A stretch of 64,000 nucleotides of DNA. Origin: Pithys albifrons albifrons (lineage: Eukaryota; Chordata; Aves; Passeriformes; Thamnophilidae). Under the pieces are notes generated by a model. It worked only from the letters and a program-made list of their open reading frames with translations, ran no database searches and was not told the origin of the DNA. Both the position numbers and the translations under genes were made by a program. Location of the stretch: assembly GCF_047495875.1 (NCBI RefSeq), contig NC_092464.1, forward strand, positions 31,094,865-31,158,864, written 5' to 3'. This document shows, piece after piece, positions 26,585 to 40,764 of this stretch. Position 1 is the stretch's first letter. Every line of letters starts with the position of its first letter.

Positions 26585-29500
26585 ATGTAAGCCAAAAAGC
26601 CAATGAAGTGAGAGAGACAAGACTCTAATGATTTACACAAGACATAGTGGAATACTGAAAGAAACTTATATGCTCAGTCCAACTCCAGAATAAAACGAAA
26701 TTTTAACAGGATTTTACATAGGCTAAGGCAAAACTTTGTGAATTTTTTCATCCTGCAATTAGAAACAGAGATTCTATAACAGAATATTCTGATAGTATTG
26801 GTGACCTTGCATAGATAAGTTTGAAATAAACATCAAAATATTTACATGTTTATATGAACAAAACTTCAAATCCCTTGAGATCTATTCTCTGCTAATTTGT
26901 ATTTCCTTTTAAAGCTGTACAGAGCCTAAATTGAATCTATAACAAGTACGCATGTATAACATGAATGTTGAACAAGAATGCACGCAAAACAAGTTGAACA
27001 AATTCCTTTTTTTTAATCTGTATTCTGGAACACCATTTTTTCTCACATTAGCCTGATCTAATAATAATCTTCATTCCCTTAAAAATAAATAATTCTTTAC
27101 ATTTATATGTGACTCTGAATTTTAAAAAAAAAATCTAGTTGAACTTTTTAAATTTTGGAAGGAGAATATAAGAACTGTTCAAGAAAGCACAAGTCTGAAG
27201 AAACTTCATATTGGGATTTTGCTTCACTTGCAATTAGAAATAGATCTTGTGTACTGCGTAGGTGTTGAAACAATATATGCATTTCTCAGTTTAAAATGCT
27301 TTTTATCTGAACAGTATCATCATGAATTATAGAAATACTTAGTATTCTAGAACTGCAGCAGCTACTTTTTCTTGAGCTGTATTCATCAACAGTTAGCAAG
27401 CCTGCTGAAAGGAGTTCTTTTTAGATTACTAGCTAGAATACATCCAATTTGTTTGTTGAGTCACTGCTTTTTTAATTTATTTTTTTTCATGATCAGACTA
27501 GGGTTCTTCTTTGGTGATTCAATGGAATTTAAAGAGAATGGAGTACAGCTGGAGGGAGATGAAAATAGCAGCCTTGGTAGGATGAGCTCATTTTTACACA
27601 CTTTTATCTTTGACACTCCTCATCTCTATCATTGCTTTTCTTGGTGAAGAAAGCACTGCAACAAGGTGGTGGGAAAGCTGGCTTGCGTGGGGGTTTTTTT
27701 GTAGCAAACAAGATTTCCCATCTCATTCCACAGTCAAGTCTCTTCAAACATAGCTATTTCCTTCCTGACTGTGAGTTTTCACTTGGACTGACAGGTTGCC
27801 AGTATTCCCAATGTCAGGGATCCAATTGATGTTTGAGTTTGGATTTAATTTTCCACACTTAGAATTTAAAGCTCAAATTTTATTAGAATTCAAGGTATAA
27901 AATAAAATAAAGAAATTGTTGACAATTTAAAGACTATAATATGAAATTTAAAATTATATTTTTGCTACTTCATTGTCTTTTTAAAGCTAACCTGGGTAAA
28001 TAATTTAAAAATTACAAATAATTTATTTGACACTACTAAAACTCATTGAAAAATGACTTGATTAACAATTTCTGTCAAGTGTGCAGAGCTGAATTTAAAA
28101 AAAAAAAAAAGGAAAATGACATGAATTGTTCCATAAATAAGAGGAAAAAAATAAAATTTGTATATTATTTGATTGATCTTATGAATTCACAAAAGTCAGA
28201 AAATGTTGAAATTAGGATTGCGAAATCAAAATCAGGTTGGGTAATTACATATACAGCCCTTCTGTAGCTACCCTTAATATTAAATTAACTTAAGGTTCTC
28301 TTTTGTCTTACAGCAAAATACTAAAAAGAATGCAATTTTATGATTCTAATAAGTAATTTTTTCCTTAGCTGTTCATGATGAAAGGCTGGCAAATTCTTTT
28401 TGCTTATGTGCCAAGAGTCTTCTAACATTTCTTGTGGGGGATCACAACTTAAAAATCTACTGAATCACGTCCTATGTATTAGCAATGATAAAAACTTCCT
28501 CCTACTCATTGTAATTGCACAACTCCTTATGACAGGTTTGGCAATTTCATGTGGGAAGAGTTATTTTAATGAAGAGTAGATGGGAAGTGTGCCAAATTTC
28601 TCAGCTGGTGTAAAATTCCTTGTGTTTAAATGTAGATTGGCAAGTAGAATTGAAGAACTCACCACAAAAAGATTTTTGTTCAGAGTTTTGGAGACTGTTG
28701 GAATCCAGCATGAAAAGTGCTGCTTTTGAACTAGTCCCTTGCACAATTTACAAGATCTGTAGGCAATTTTAAGTAAAGAAATTACAAAAGTATTTCATAT
28801 GTTAATGGTAACTTATTTGCAATAAGTACACTAAAGCTGCTTAAAGTCAAACCCTTAGGAGAGGAATGATTATGATCTTCTGAAGGGGTCTGTGAAATAC
28901 TTGGAAAATGAATGTTTTATCAAATATATTTTGGCCTCAGTAAGAGCTCCAGTTTTTGGACAGAGTGAAGAATTTGGCTTACATGATACCTATATATTGT
29001 GTCACCCAGATATCAAATCTGGAAGAACTATTTTACTTTGTTTTTAAGTGAAGTTGATTTGAATGTACTTTTGACTTACATTTATTATGATGTTTTCTGA
29101 AACTTCACAATTATTTTACTGATGTGGCCAATCTAAGTTATTATATTTTTTTACTGTCACTCTGAGAGATAAGTGAAACAAAAATAAAGCTATAAGTGGG
29201 AATCATGCTTAGGGATGTTTTTGTTGCTAGTTTCAACGTTGCAAATTGAGACAGACACTGAAAAAAGGAACATGTGATTCAGTTCAATATTACATTTTCT
29301 TGAAATTATAATCAGTCTCAGTTTCCGAGATGACTGACTGTATGAAGATGGACCAGCCAATAATGGGAAACAGCTTTTCTTTTTTCATTGCTGTAGCATA
29401 TGGTAGAAACTGTCTTTTTTGTTTCGTGCTGTTGAGAATGCTAATTTATCACTCCAAATAGGATCCAAAAATGATTAAAGGAGGTGTGAGCACTTCAGTT

Positions 29501-32500
29501 TTTTAATAGGAGAGACATGAGTTTATAGGGGAAAGGCAAAGTCAGAAACATCAAAATGTAATTTTTAGATGGTCTTCAGTTAAATCCCAAACTTCATCTA
29601 GATTTTTCCTCTGACCTTCTTCAGAGGTCCTGGCAACATGAAGAGTTGGTTCAAGTGATTGTATTAGGATTAGCAATGTATCAGTATGACTCTCAGGAGT
29701 AAGTGGAATTGCCCTTCTGCTGTAAAATGTCTGGCAAAGATGAAAGGCTTCTTCCATGTACACCACTGAAAGAGTTATGCTTGATCTAGGGCCACAAGTC
29801 TTTCCATGTTTCTTTTGCAGACAAATAAAATCTATTAGGAGAAATGTTGGTTACTTGAAGTCAATGGAAGCTTAAATTCAGTATTAAATCACACTGCAAT
29901 ATATTGGCATTTTCATACTTTGTTTCTTATTCTGAGATTCCAAGTGCTTTGCTGTTCACTTTTCCTTCCCTGCAGCAAAGAGAAATAAAAAAAAAAAAAA
30001 AGAAAAAAGGAAAAAACCCATTAATATAGGAATAATCCTGTTATTCTTGAATTCTGTGACATTGTTTTCAGTCCTTATTTTTCAGAACTCTTTGTTTTTC
30101 CATTTTCCCTTCTGTTTTCCTCATTATGTGCATATGAATGGAACATATATCCTTTTTTGACTATTATTACTTGAGTTTCTCTGAAGCTGATACAATATCT
30201 TCTGATCATCTTGTGTTTTGTTTCATATATTGCATTAATGCACATTCTTTTTCTACTTCTGTATTTTATTAAACTTCTCATTTGTGACATTGATTCCTTA
30301 ATATTTAAAGTATTTTCCTACATGAAAATTCTTCCCTTTGAATTTCAGGTTTAAACCTGTATTTTTTCATACTACCAAAGACAGAAACAAAATTCCCATT
30401 GTTCTCACAGTGTCATATTTGGCTTTATATTTCCCTAACTCTTATTTCTCTCCAAGCCTTTCTTTGGCTTCATTCTTTAAGTTATAGGTGTAACCATCTT
30501 GATGGACAGTGTTTCTCATTTTAAAACATTAGCCTACCTGATGATATTCCCTGAACAAGTCTGGTACTTTTATTTGTGAATTGAGTCCTTCCAGTCACGT
30601 TCAATTCAGTTGATCTGTAAGCGCTGACATCTAATTTTCTCTGTCTTCAGAGTCTATCATATTTCCTCTGTTTTGTTGTGTAAAATGAGTGTGAGGGAAG
30701 AGAGGGGATAGGATAATACAAAAGAGACAGGATTCCTCCAAGTTACCCAGAGCCAACACCAGATCACATTTCTAACCAAACAGTAGCTGAAGCCATACCA
30801 GAAAAAGTTGTAGTTTCTAACATCACGTGGTACCTTGGGATTAAGGCATTAGTGAGAGTGTTCTCCCTGCTACCACAAATATATTCTCTCTCTTTCTCTC
30901 TGAGAATTTTCTGGGGCTGAGGGACATGTAGGGAAGGGGGGATTGAAAAGTGCTTTTCTGGGTTGCCTTTCGTTATCTATAAATATTTCTTCTAAATCCC
31001 CAATAAAATTATATCAGTATGAGTTCCATTTAATGGAATTCAATTTAGGTAAAGTGAGAAGTCTTGAAGTTTCTGTACTGTATAAAGCTGTGTTATATAT
31101 GAGGGAAGCTGTATTTTTGGCTATCACAATGAAGGCCAGCTGGTCTGTTTAAACACATACCAGAATAATGAGATGGTCCAAAGTGGCCTCAGCTCCAATG
31201 ACAAAGCTCTGCCAAGCATGTTGAATGCTATTGCTGCCTATAGCATCAATATCTTCCTGTTTAAGATTAGAGACATTTCCTGTTGGTTAATTTGGTTTGG
31301 GTGCAAGAAAATGTCTGTATGTTCCTTTCCTACCAGTGTATGTTGTTCCTCAGCAAAAAACAAGAGGAAGTGGCATATGTCTGCAACTTTCCTGTGAAAG
31401 AATACTTTGTAACATCTGAAAAATGAGATTAGTCATGTGAACAGTTTTCTGAATAGCATTATTTTGAAGGAAAAGTGTCAATATAGACTAAACTAGTAGT
31501 GGTTATGCAGAAATGTGTGAAATCTCTGTTTAATCCTGAGTTGGAAGAAAATGAAAGACAAACCAAGAAAGTATCTGTAAAACAGAATGTAGAAGCCTCC
31601 AAGAAAAAAAAAATCAAGACAACTTCAAGTGCTTTCTATTCACAACCATGTTATGAATACGGCATGTGAAAAATTATTCTTTTGCAAATGGCCATGACCT
31701 TGATGAATAATTTGATTTCTAGAAAATGGGTTTGTTTTTTAATTTAAAAGGAAAGAAAAAAATACTTCTGGGCAAAATACACTTTTCAGAAATGTAGCAA
31801 ATTTTGTGGTAAAAGTACTTTTTCCAAGGGATTTCTGTATCTTTTATCCACTGAAACTATTGCTCCCATGAAAAACATAACCCTTCCTATTCATCTCTCC
31901 AGACATTTTTTAGTAAGATTTACCCTCCCTCCTTCCCCACATTTCACTTTTGCAAAAACTGAAAGCTACTTTAAATGTCTCAAGTAATTGTTTCAGTGGT
32001 GACAGAAACATATTGTTAATGTTGCAAACTGAGCTGTTGAACAATCAGCAACAGTAAATTTTAGGTAGCTATTTTTTTAATTCCTGCTGTGTGTCACACT
32101 TTATGCTAAATGCCTAATCGGGAAAGATGTTCTAAAGGTTTTTCATAAATAAAGAGTGTCGATTTTGGATTTAGAGAGAAACTTCATGCTCAAGAGCCCT
32201 CTTCTCCTTTTAATTTATTCAAAACTTCCACTTCCTTGTTTTCCCCAATTCCACCATTCCTGTGGAATGTAAGTAAAATAGGTACTAGGCTCTCCTTTCT
32301 CTTATACTGTTCTTAGAGGGCTAAGTAATTTTACAAGTTTCAAGTACCTTAAAAATGCACTGAAGGGTAGAATATGCTCAAAATAGTATCCTTTTTTGTG
32401 GATGTAAGAAATTACTTGGAGAGTTTGTCATGCTATCGTTTATTTTGTGAGCTCTATAAATGCAATACATTAAGACAAGTTTTTACCTCTGTATTCAAAT

Positions 32501-35500
32501 ATTTCTGATATTATGGCATTTATTTTTATCTTACTAGGAGCAATCTTATTACTATATAATAAGATTTACCAGGAGCAGTGAACTGTTTTATTAGTATTAT
32601 TGGTTTATTATGTTAACATTTTAGGCCAAGTTCACTGAGTTTTATAATAAAATACTGTTGAAAGAAATCTCTTAGAAAGGCAAAACCAATAGTTATTTTG
32701 TTACAGAAAAAAATATTGTAGTATACTCAGCCTTGATAGAAATGCAATATATTTTCTAAGAAACCAAACAAATTTTAAAACAGAAAATTTAAAGTACTCC
32801 CAAATGTGATTATAGTTATGTCAGAAAAGCTTCCAATAATTTACTTTTTTTTTCATTCAATAAAATGAAGTAATAAGCAATGAATTTATTTTTCTGATAG
32901 ACACAAGTTACACCATGAAAATTAAATGCTATCTTAAATGATACTTGAAGGTAAAATTGGCAGTGTGAATACATGTGTGAGTACCACTTCCCTTACATGT
33001 TAGAATGGCTTTGATAGAAAAATAATTGGCTTAACATGGTGGGATTCCATTTTTAAAGCATTTTACTTTCTCAGTGTTGGTGATACTGTTCAAAGTCATG
33101 CAGTGTTTTATTTTAAGCCTCATCTTTGCAAATTAAACTCTACTTCCTCCTCATATATCATCTTCAGTTATACAGCTCTTGAAAGCTACATCAGTCCTTT
33201 AGCTACCACCTGGAATTTAGTAAATAAATTTTATTTATGTTTACAAGATAGCATGGTACCAACTGGTTTGATTTGAGATACAAGAAGTAAATAAAAGGTA
33301 AAAAGACAGTAATTTTTTTTCATCATGCCAGTGCTTTCACAGGTCAGAGACTAAAACTACAGAGGAACTCTTTTCTAAACTCTGTTATTTTTCAGGGTAG
33401 AAGTGTTCTATAAGCAGATATCCTGCTATTGCATGTGCTATCTTGGCTTGTATTTCCATAGAAGGCTTTATAATTGCACGTTGGCCTTTGATTCTTTCAA
33501 GGTAACCTCTTTCAACTACACACATTTGAGAGGTACTTAGACCCATAATTTTTGAGCAAGCTTACTTGTCATAATTTTTAGCCAATACCTTTACTTATTA
33601 CCACATAACTTTGAAGTTTACTCTGTTCTGAATATGGACATGAATGTGCATAGTACGTGGGTATATGCAATTGCCCGTGTTTTGAGAAGTTGGATAATTT
33701 TATTTGACTATGCTATTAACTTTTAAGTGAATTCTGAAAACCACAAAGTAATATTTTTTCTCAAAATATTCCTGTTTGTTAAGTTTTCCTTATTTTTCTT
33801 TTTGTACTAATTCAGACTGACAGAGGCATATCTTAGATCAAATATAGAAGAATCCTTATAATTACATTGAAACCACATTTCTAAATAATAAAAATAGAAG
33901 GATGAGCAGATATTGTAGTCAGTATTTCATATGCTTTCTGAGTGCTTAAGATCTTGCAGTTCCAGCTGTAATAGAATTTAGGAAACTTACATGCAGGATG
34001 TCCAAATAATTAGCCACTTAAAAAGGAACCCACAAATAATAGCCTTAGGCTATCAAAAAGTCTTCAAAAGCAGGAAAAAAAAAAAAGAAAAAGAGGGCAA
34101 GCAAGCTGTTGGTGCTTCTAAAACTTTTAATTCAGTGACTCCTACATACTCCTTCGATTATAACATTTAAAATTACTGACTGCTACATCCATAGAAGACC
34201 TTGACCCTTTAAACACTTTGGCATATGCTTAAATTTAATACCATGTGCAAATTGCAGTGAAATGACTATGATTTACAATCTTGAGGATTGTATTGATGTG
34301 GTTGTCTTTCCCCTAGAAGAAATAAAGCAAAATATATTTTTTATCTCCAGAAAGCAAATAAAGTAACTATAAAATAAAAGTAAGGACAGGAATATTGACT
34401 GTGCTTATAAAAGTAGTGAAGAAATAAAATTATTAAAAAGATACAAAAAGAAAACCTGTAAGGATAAAATAAAATATTTGAAAGTCTGTAAAATAAAATG
34501 TATGTAAAATATAAATTAGAAATTAATGCAGACAAAACTGTCAGAATTTAGGTATGCCTTGGAGGATAAGTCCAGGACAAAGCTAATGGTCAGATGACAG
34601 TCAGCAAAGAGTTTCAGGGGAAAGTTCTCAAGTTTGGCCTTGATGAACTTGGACTGACAGTAGAATTGGCATAAAGCTATGTCATGAAATTAAACCAAAA
34701 TTTTAATGAGGCAGTATTATAAGCTCAATCAGTGTGGTAAAAAATATGATCCTAGGGTTGTACAGAATTGCCATTTAGGTTTCTGTGACAACAGCAATTA
34801 TTTGATATTGTGTTACATTAACACATAAATGCAAACAACACATAAAAATAATAGATACCATAAGTTTCACATTCCTATTATGGGCACTCTTTTAAATACT
34901 TTCTGATCTGTTCATATCAGGGTGCATTTAGGAATTTTCTTTAACTTTTATAATTTTAAGTTAGGACAACATATTTATTGTTTGGAACAATATTTTATTT
35001 GCAGGATCTGAAACTGAGAAACTATAGGCAGACCTACATTCTTTCAAACAACAGGCTCTGTCTCCATTCGGTGGCTAAACCCTCACTATAATAGCATTAA
35101 CACATTGTATATGTATTTCTTGCAAAATGCAAGCCTGTTATTTCTGAAAAAATAACACTGCTCTTACAGTTACTTTTTTTTCCCCTACTAGTAAAGTAAT
35201 GGACTTAGTCTTCTGCATTTTCTTTTGAGATTTTTCAAGGGACAACTAAGTAATTTATCCAAGTCTTTTACCAGTTTTTGCTTTTAGCTGATTCATCTGT
35301 GAAGTGGTACAAGAAATGCCTGCTTTAGAGGACTATGCAATCAGAAGCAGCTATACTGATTTATACCAGCTGAAGATATGAACTTTTCCATTTTTTAGGG
35401 TTCTGAAGGTAGTTCGAGATCACTGGATGAAAGCACTGGAGGATTTTAGGGAAAGAGCAAATAATTTATGTTACTAAGCTATTCCAATCTGCAATTTTAG

Positions 35501-36344
35501 AACAGCATGGATTATTTTTCTCAGTTACATAAATTATTGTTCTGGGCTGGTATTCCTGCTCATTTCCTTTTTAAATTACCAACACAGCAAAAGAATTGTA
35601 ACTATTTGCATAAGTTTAACTCTCTTTGGAAATTTCCAGCTCTGTGTGATGGTACTTGGAGAGTCATTTCTAGGTTGGTTATTTCTCTGCAATCTCTTCT
35701 GGGAGAACAAATGTTTGGGAGCATCCTAACCATGTGCTTTAGATGTACAAAAATAGAATGGAAGAATAAAAGGAACAGAGTCCCTTGGTAGAATCTCTTT
35801 AATGTCTTGCATCTGATGTTCAGATTGGTGGGGAAATTCACATGCCTGATGTTTTCTGTAGAACTACACCCAACTGGAAGCCATCCCTTGGCAACTCTGC
35901 AGATAGCAGCATACCCAAATGGAACATATAAATTCTTTGGGAAAATCTTCTTAGCGGGACTAAAAGAAATCTTTTCAGCTTCCCAGACACATGCTCTGTT
36001 CCCAGTACTTTCAGACTGAGAGGAGTATCTACACTGCCTTGGGCTGGAGGACACAGTTTCATTGTAACTGCAAGGTTTACCATGGATAAATAACTCCTGT
36101 GATTCAACTGATCGAGCTCTGGGGTTTTGACATGTTTATTAGTGAAAATGGATGAGAAAAGAAAGAGTCAGCCAGGCAAGATGGCCCTGTATCTCTGCTG
36201 TCATCATTAGGTGAATATGCTATACCAAATATTTATGCTTCTGTTTGATTCAAGATCACAGAAATTAAATATCTCTTTTAAGGTATTTTATTTATTTTGG
36301 AGAAGGGAGTGAAGGAGAATGTGAGTCACAGTGGAAGAATAAAA

Positions 36345-37103
36345 CTAATTTCTCTTCTGCAAAAAGCTGCTCATTTTGTTGGAGAAGGATCCTGATACTA
36401 CTTTTGATTTCCTGATAACCTCTACAGCCTGACTGGCTTCAAACAGGAAGTGATGGGCTGGAAGTCCCCAGTCTGTACCTGTCTGGTGATCTATGACCAG
36501 CAGCCAAATCATATTTTTTGCTCCTGCTATGCATAAGATAATAACTGTTCCTACCTTGATCTGAGTGCAGACTGCTGGTCCACCTTTGCAAAGGATTTCT
36601 GGTGAGCAGTTTTGACCCTTTGCACTGTAACAACTCTTGCTAGCTGCAGTCTGACTTCTGAGCATGAGGGAGCTGGGAAGGCTAACATGAATACATATTA
36701 ATGTGTGACTGACATTAGTTGTATGCTTAAAAACCCCCAACAAAACAAAACAAAAAAGGCATATTTTCTGTTCATGTTCAGATCCAGAGGGTTCTGTTCT
36801 TAGATAACTGAGAAGGGAAGTGCCATGGTTATGGGAGCTCCTGAGAACGGAAGTGCCATGGTTATGGGAGCTCCTGAGAAGGTAGTTGGTGGATGATTTC
36901 TTTTTCTTAAACCTTACTGTGCCCTCCAGAGTATAGATGGTACAAGATACAGTGTCTGATGATTGTCTGCTCCCAAGTGGTAGTGAAGGGTCAGGAGCTG
37001 TCCCTGCCCATCCAATCATCCTAAGGTGGGAGAAACTGCTTATGAGGAGGAAGTGATCGTTATTTTGCTTTGTGTAGACTTTCTTTGCAACTGCCAACCT
37101 CAA
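36345..37103 (-). other. Unassigned 252-codon open frame (probably chance or decayed repeat)
   Basis: An uninterrupted minus-strand frame of 252 codons lies in the large HDAC9 intron, beside a CR1 fragment and overlapping the 33-bp tandem duplication, which makes a repeated SSHNHGTS peptide. I recognise no domain, signal peptide or splice-compatible motif, and the residue mix does not look like a folded protein. A local rise in GC could explain the lack of stops. It is listed because it is the longest host frame not caused by a simple repeat. Confidence 0.15.
36808..36882 (+). repeat. 33-bp tandem duplication (about 2.3 copies)
   Basis: Two adjacent 33-bp units, 36808-36840 and 36841-36873, begin CTGAGAA and end GGGAGCTC. 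They differ at one position (G versus C at unit base 8) and are followed by a partial third unit, CTGAGAAGG. The near identity suggests a recent duplication. The unit length is a multiple of three, which helps keep the antisense frame open. Confidence 0.95.
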
Positions 37104-37111
37104 AATGTTTA

Positions 37112-37200
37112 TTATCCCTGCCTATGGCAGGGGAGCTGGACTAGGTGATCTTTAAAGGTCCTTCCAACCCAAACTATTCTATGGTTCTATGATTCTGTGA
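37112..37200 (+). mobile_element. CR1 LINE, 5'-truncated 3' end
   Basis: The wording CCTATGGCAGGGGAGCTGGA, GATCTTTAAAGGTCCTTCCA, then ACCCAAACTATTCTATGG and the terminal TTCTATGATTCTGTGA is the characteristic 3' end of chicken-repeat-1 non-LTR retrotransposons, including the degenerate ATTCTATG octamer tail. Only about 90 bp remain, so the copy has no coding capacity. It is oriented with HDAC9. Its presence supports a bird, or less likely another sauropsid, as source. Confidence 0.93.
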
Positions 37201-40200
37201 TTTTTCTAAAGACAGATATTCAGGGATAATTAAGGTGCTGAAGCCTGAGAGGTGGCCAATGACAAAAGCTTATATTTATATTTAAAATGTGTGTGTATAT
37301 AATTCTTTATAGAACTTCATAAGATAGGAAAGTATCTGTAATTTTTGTGTAGGAAATTACTTGTCTGTTTTGTGTCACAAAGGAGTTACTGCAAAGGCAG
37401 ACAAACATTAGAGTTGTCCTGCCTACATAAACTACAAACCAGAATGCTATGATGTTTTCTAGACATTAAACGGCTCTTTTCTGAGCAGTGATCTCATAGC
37501 ATTTATTCAAAAAAGGAACCTAAATGCTGGTACGTTAATGTAGAAGATCAGATTAAAGATTTAGGAACCAAAGGTCTATGTGGTCTTCTCTGAGAGACTT
37601 GTGGCTGTCATCTTTTTGAAAGACCAAGTAGTAGTCTTGGCTGCTGTAGCAAGGATCATGGACACCCCAAAATGTTTAAGAGAAGAATCAAGCTTGCCAT
37701 CCTAGTAAACAGATTGTGTTTTCCTTAATATCTTTCTAAAAGAAAAAGTTCTTAGAGTTTCCGTTCAGTATTAAATTAAGAACAGTATAAGACGAATGAG
37801 GTCTGACATTCCAATTCCCTTAATATTATAGAGGATGAAACAGTAATGAGCAACATAGGGCATATAGGTTAGCTCTTCTGGTACATTGCATGCAGAGTGG
37901 CATCAGCTACATACTTCTGTCTTAGTTCGTGAGACAATATTGTAGCAGAAGTAGGATGCTATTCTGCTGGTGAAATGTAAGAGGCACTATGTACATTTTT
38001 AAAAGAAAAAAATCTTTCTTTTGGAAAAACCCTCTTAGCTGTTACTTTTGTGATGTGAATTCAGGTAATGCCAAAAGCAGCAGCAGAACAGTGAATTCTA
38101 AATACCACCTTCAGTTATTAGCCTTATAGGCTTCTCCTTTCTTTAGCTCAGATTCCTATATATCATTTCTGTGGAGATCTATGAATCTGCTACTATTTCC
38201 TATTCAGTACTATTAAAGATGGTGTTAATAGCTATTTCTGGTGCTTTGTGTTGAAAGACCTTTCTTTCAATATTTAATAATTTTCCTAATGCTACTCAAT
38301 ATGGCTAGCAGTTTTAATGCCAGACATATTTATTTGACAAAAATTTTATATAAACTGTCTCTAAACAATTTCTGCTGCTTCTGTGAATGAGATTAAGGGT
38401 CAAATGCATTGTTTTGCCCAAGTTATTAAGAAATGTGCTGACATCTTTATGCGTTTGAGGAAGATCTTGAAATGTGGTAGAAGTGTGGTAGATTTTCCCA
38501 ATGTTCCAAATTATAAGACTCTCAAAAACTTATTTGTGTGTTAGCCTGGTTATGTTTGTTACTGCTTAGTAATTTGAGTTTCTTGAGCTTCTGTCTGCAC
38601 TGAACACACTCCATCCTCTGACTCCTGGGCATAGTCTATGCTGTATTCTGTGGTGCTGCCACTTTGTTTGACATGAAGAAATAAAAAACAGACGCTGACT
38701 TGAAGTTAAGGAAATGTGAGTGGAGAGGAGGAGAGCAAAAGCTCGAGTGGCTGCAGATAAGGAGGATTCTTCATTGAATCCCTCCTTCTTTCAGTGTATA
38801 ACATACATGGTGCTATGGGGACAGATGAAGTTTGCATATCAGCCACAGTCCTCATCAGTAATCAGGATCCATGCCACATGTGTTGCAGACGTGGGGAAGT
38901 TTGGAAAGTATGTATGGCTTCAGATAATGAACATATAATTAGAATATCAAGAAGGTATGTACTTAAGATGTCATTGCATAGATCTTTACTCCTGATATTG
39001 TTCCCTAACTTTGTGGAGAACAGCCCGCAGGAATGTTCAGTCACTGTGGTGTCTATTGTAAGTATTAATATGTGTACTTTGTGTGTTACATAGTTGGACA
39101 TCATGGAACAGTAGAAAAAAAAAACCTAGAAGAGAAGTAATTGTCCTCTTGCTTCAAAGCCATGTCAGCTTGAACTTGAAGCAAGCTTGATGGATATTTG
39201 CTTTACCTATTATAAAAAACTCCAAGAAGTGGAGAGTCTTCAATTTTCTTAAACATTTTATTTACATTACTATCTGTTCTTACTATTAAAAGGCTCCTTC
39301 CAGTGTCTGAACTGCAGCTTTTCTGCTGCAACTGCTTCAGGTCCTATCCACAGTGTAAATGCAGAACAGGTTATTTCTTTCCTCTTGCAACAACCATTTA
39401 CAACTTACTGACTTTATCTTGTTTTACTCTCATTTTATGCAAATCAAATAATTATGATTCTATTATTTATCCAGTTATGTTATGGGTTTTTGAGGTTTGT
39501 TTTCATTTCTTTTGATCTATCCAGTTGATCTAGGTTCTTCTTCCAGTGCTGAATACTGGAATGCATATTTCAGCAGAGGCCTACTAATGACATGTAAAAA
39601 AAAGGAATATTTAAAAAATTGTATCACTTTGCCTACAGATATTTGTGGTGCAATTTCAGCAAAATCACACATAAAATTGAAACTGCTTCCATCTTTTTTT
39701 CTAATGTAAAACTATATTAAAATGCTTTACACCCTGACAAAGACTTTTTCCCTAGTCTGAATTTTCCTTTTTTTTCCGACTAGCAAGTAAAAGGAACATT
39801 TTCCTAATATTAAAATTACCTTTGAGGAAAACAAAACAAAATAAAGTTTATAACATGCAGATCAAAAACTAAACTAAAGTAAAACCCTGAGAACTGTTGA
39901 CATAATCTTAATGTGCTTTTTTTCCCAAAGAAAACCTAAACATTTCAATAAAAATGTGATCTCTCTGGCCTAAGTTGATTATAAAATGAATTAATAAGCA
40001 TTTATCTTCTCCTTCAGTACATCTGTCAAACTTTGAGATTGGAGAAGGGCAAAACCAGGGTGATAAAATATCTCCACATAACTTCGTCAATGAAGGGGTT
40101 AAAAAAGTGGATTCTTTGTGACTGTGAGGAGCTGAAATATCTTCCTGGCACCAGCAGGGGTTGCTGTCACTAGTTTGTGGTTGTCACATTCCTGCTATGC

Positions 40201-40313
40201 TTGACCTTGGAAAGACTTGACAACATAGTCTGGATTTGATTAAGGGAATTTCATGTTTTTCCTTTGCTAGAGTCACCCCCCACCTCGACAAACATTTAAA
40301 AATGTTAAGAAGT

Positions 40314-40338
40314 AAAAAAAAAAAAAAAAAAAAAAAAA
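40314..40338 (+). repeat. Poly-A tract, 25 bases
   Basis: An uninterrupted run of 25 A's lies about 430 bases upstream of an HDAC9 exon. I could not identify a retrotransposed body before it, so it is called a homopolymer and not a retrocopy tail. Confidence 0.9.
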
Positions 40339-40764
40339 GTTTGGAAAGCAAACATTTTCCCAAAAGAAATTTATAGTTCAAATTTACACCAAGTTCGCAC
40401 TAACTGGAGCAGTCCGGGTTTCCACTCAGGCTTTGAGAGCTCTCTGTAAGCCATTAGTCACTTCCCTGGAAGAGGCAGCTTTTTATAGGCAGCAGGATAA
40501 AGCAGACACAGATGTGTAAGTAATATTAGAGGCTTTCACATGTACCTGCATTTTTTTCCTCAGTCATAGAAGAAAAAAATAAAAAAGAGTGACTATAGAA
40601 AGAAATTAATTGAAACCTTGGACTTAGTTTTGAGCAACTACCATGCAGACTGGTTTTATTGAAATAAGTTGTGCTGTGGGGTTTTTTTTGTGATTGTGAC
40701 AATTTATATGATGAAGATAGGTGTTCTTTTGATTTTAACATGTTGGGGTTTTTTCACTCTACAG

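Larger units (their letters stand above)
5910..40764 (+). other. HDAC9: HDAC9 large intron, about 34.9 kb
   Basis: A single intron separates two adjacent catalytic-domain exons whose phases fit (AG|G encodes Arg). I looked for deacetylase-like exon sequence between them and saw none. The reading frames inside are mostly under 110 codons and look random. Recognisable content is limited to simple repeats, one CR1 fragment, a 33-bp tandem duplication and stretches that may be conserved non-coding DNA, all listed separately. Apart from those, 5910-10080, 10330-18130, 21740-36340 and 37210-40310 show nothing I can name. Confidence 0.85.

Noticed and set aside
35602..36107. Overlapping antisense frames of 150 and 89 codons
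   Set aside because: Two different frames overlap with no recognisable domain and no retroviral or LINE motifs; judged chance.
40290..40340. Poly-A as the tail of a processed retrocopy
   Set aside because: No gene-like body or target-site duplication is seen upstream; treated as a homopolymer.
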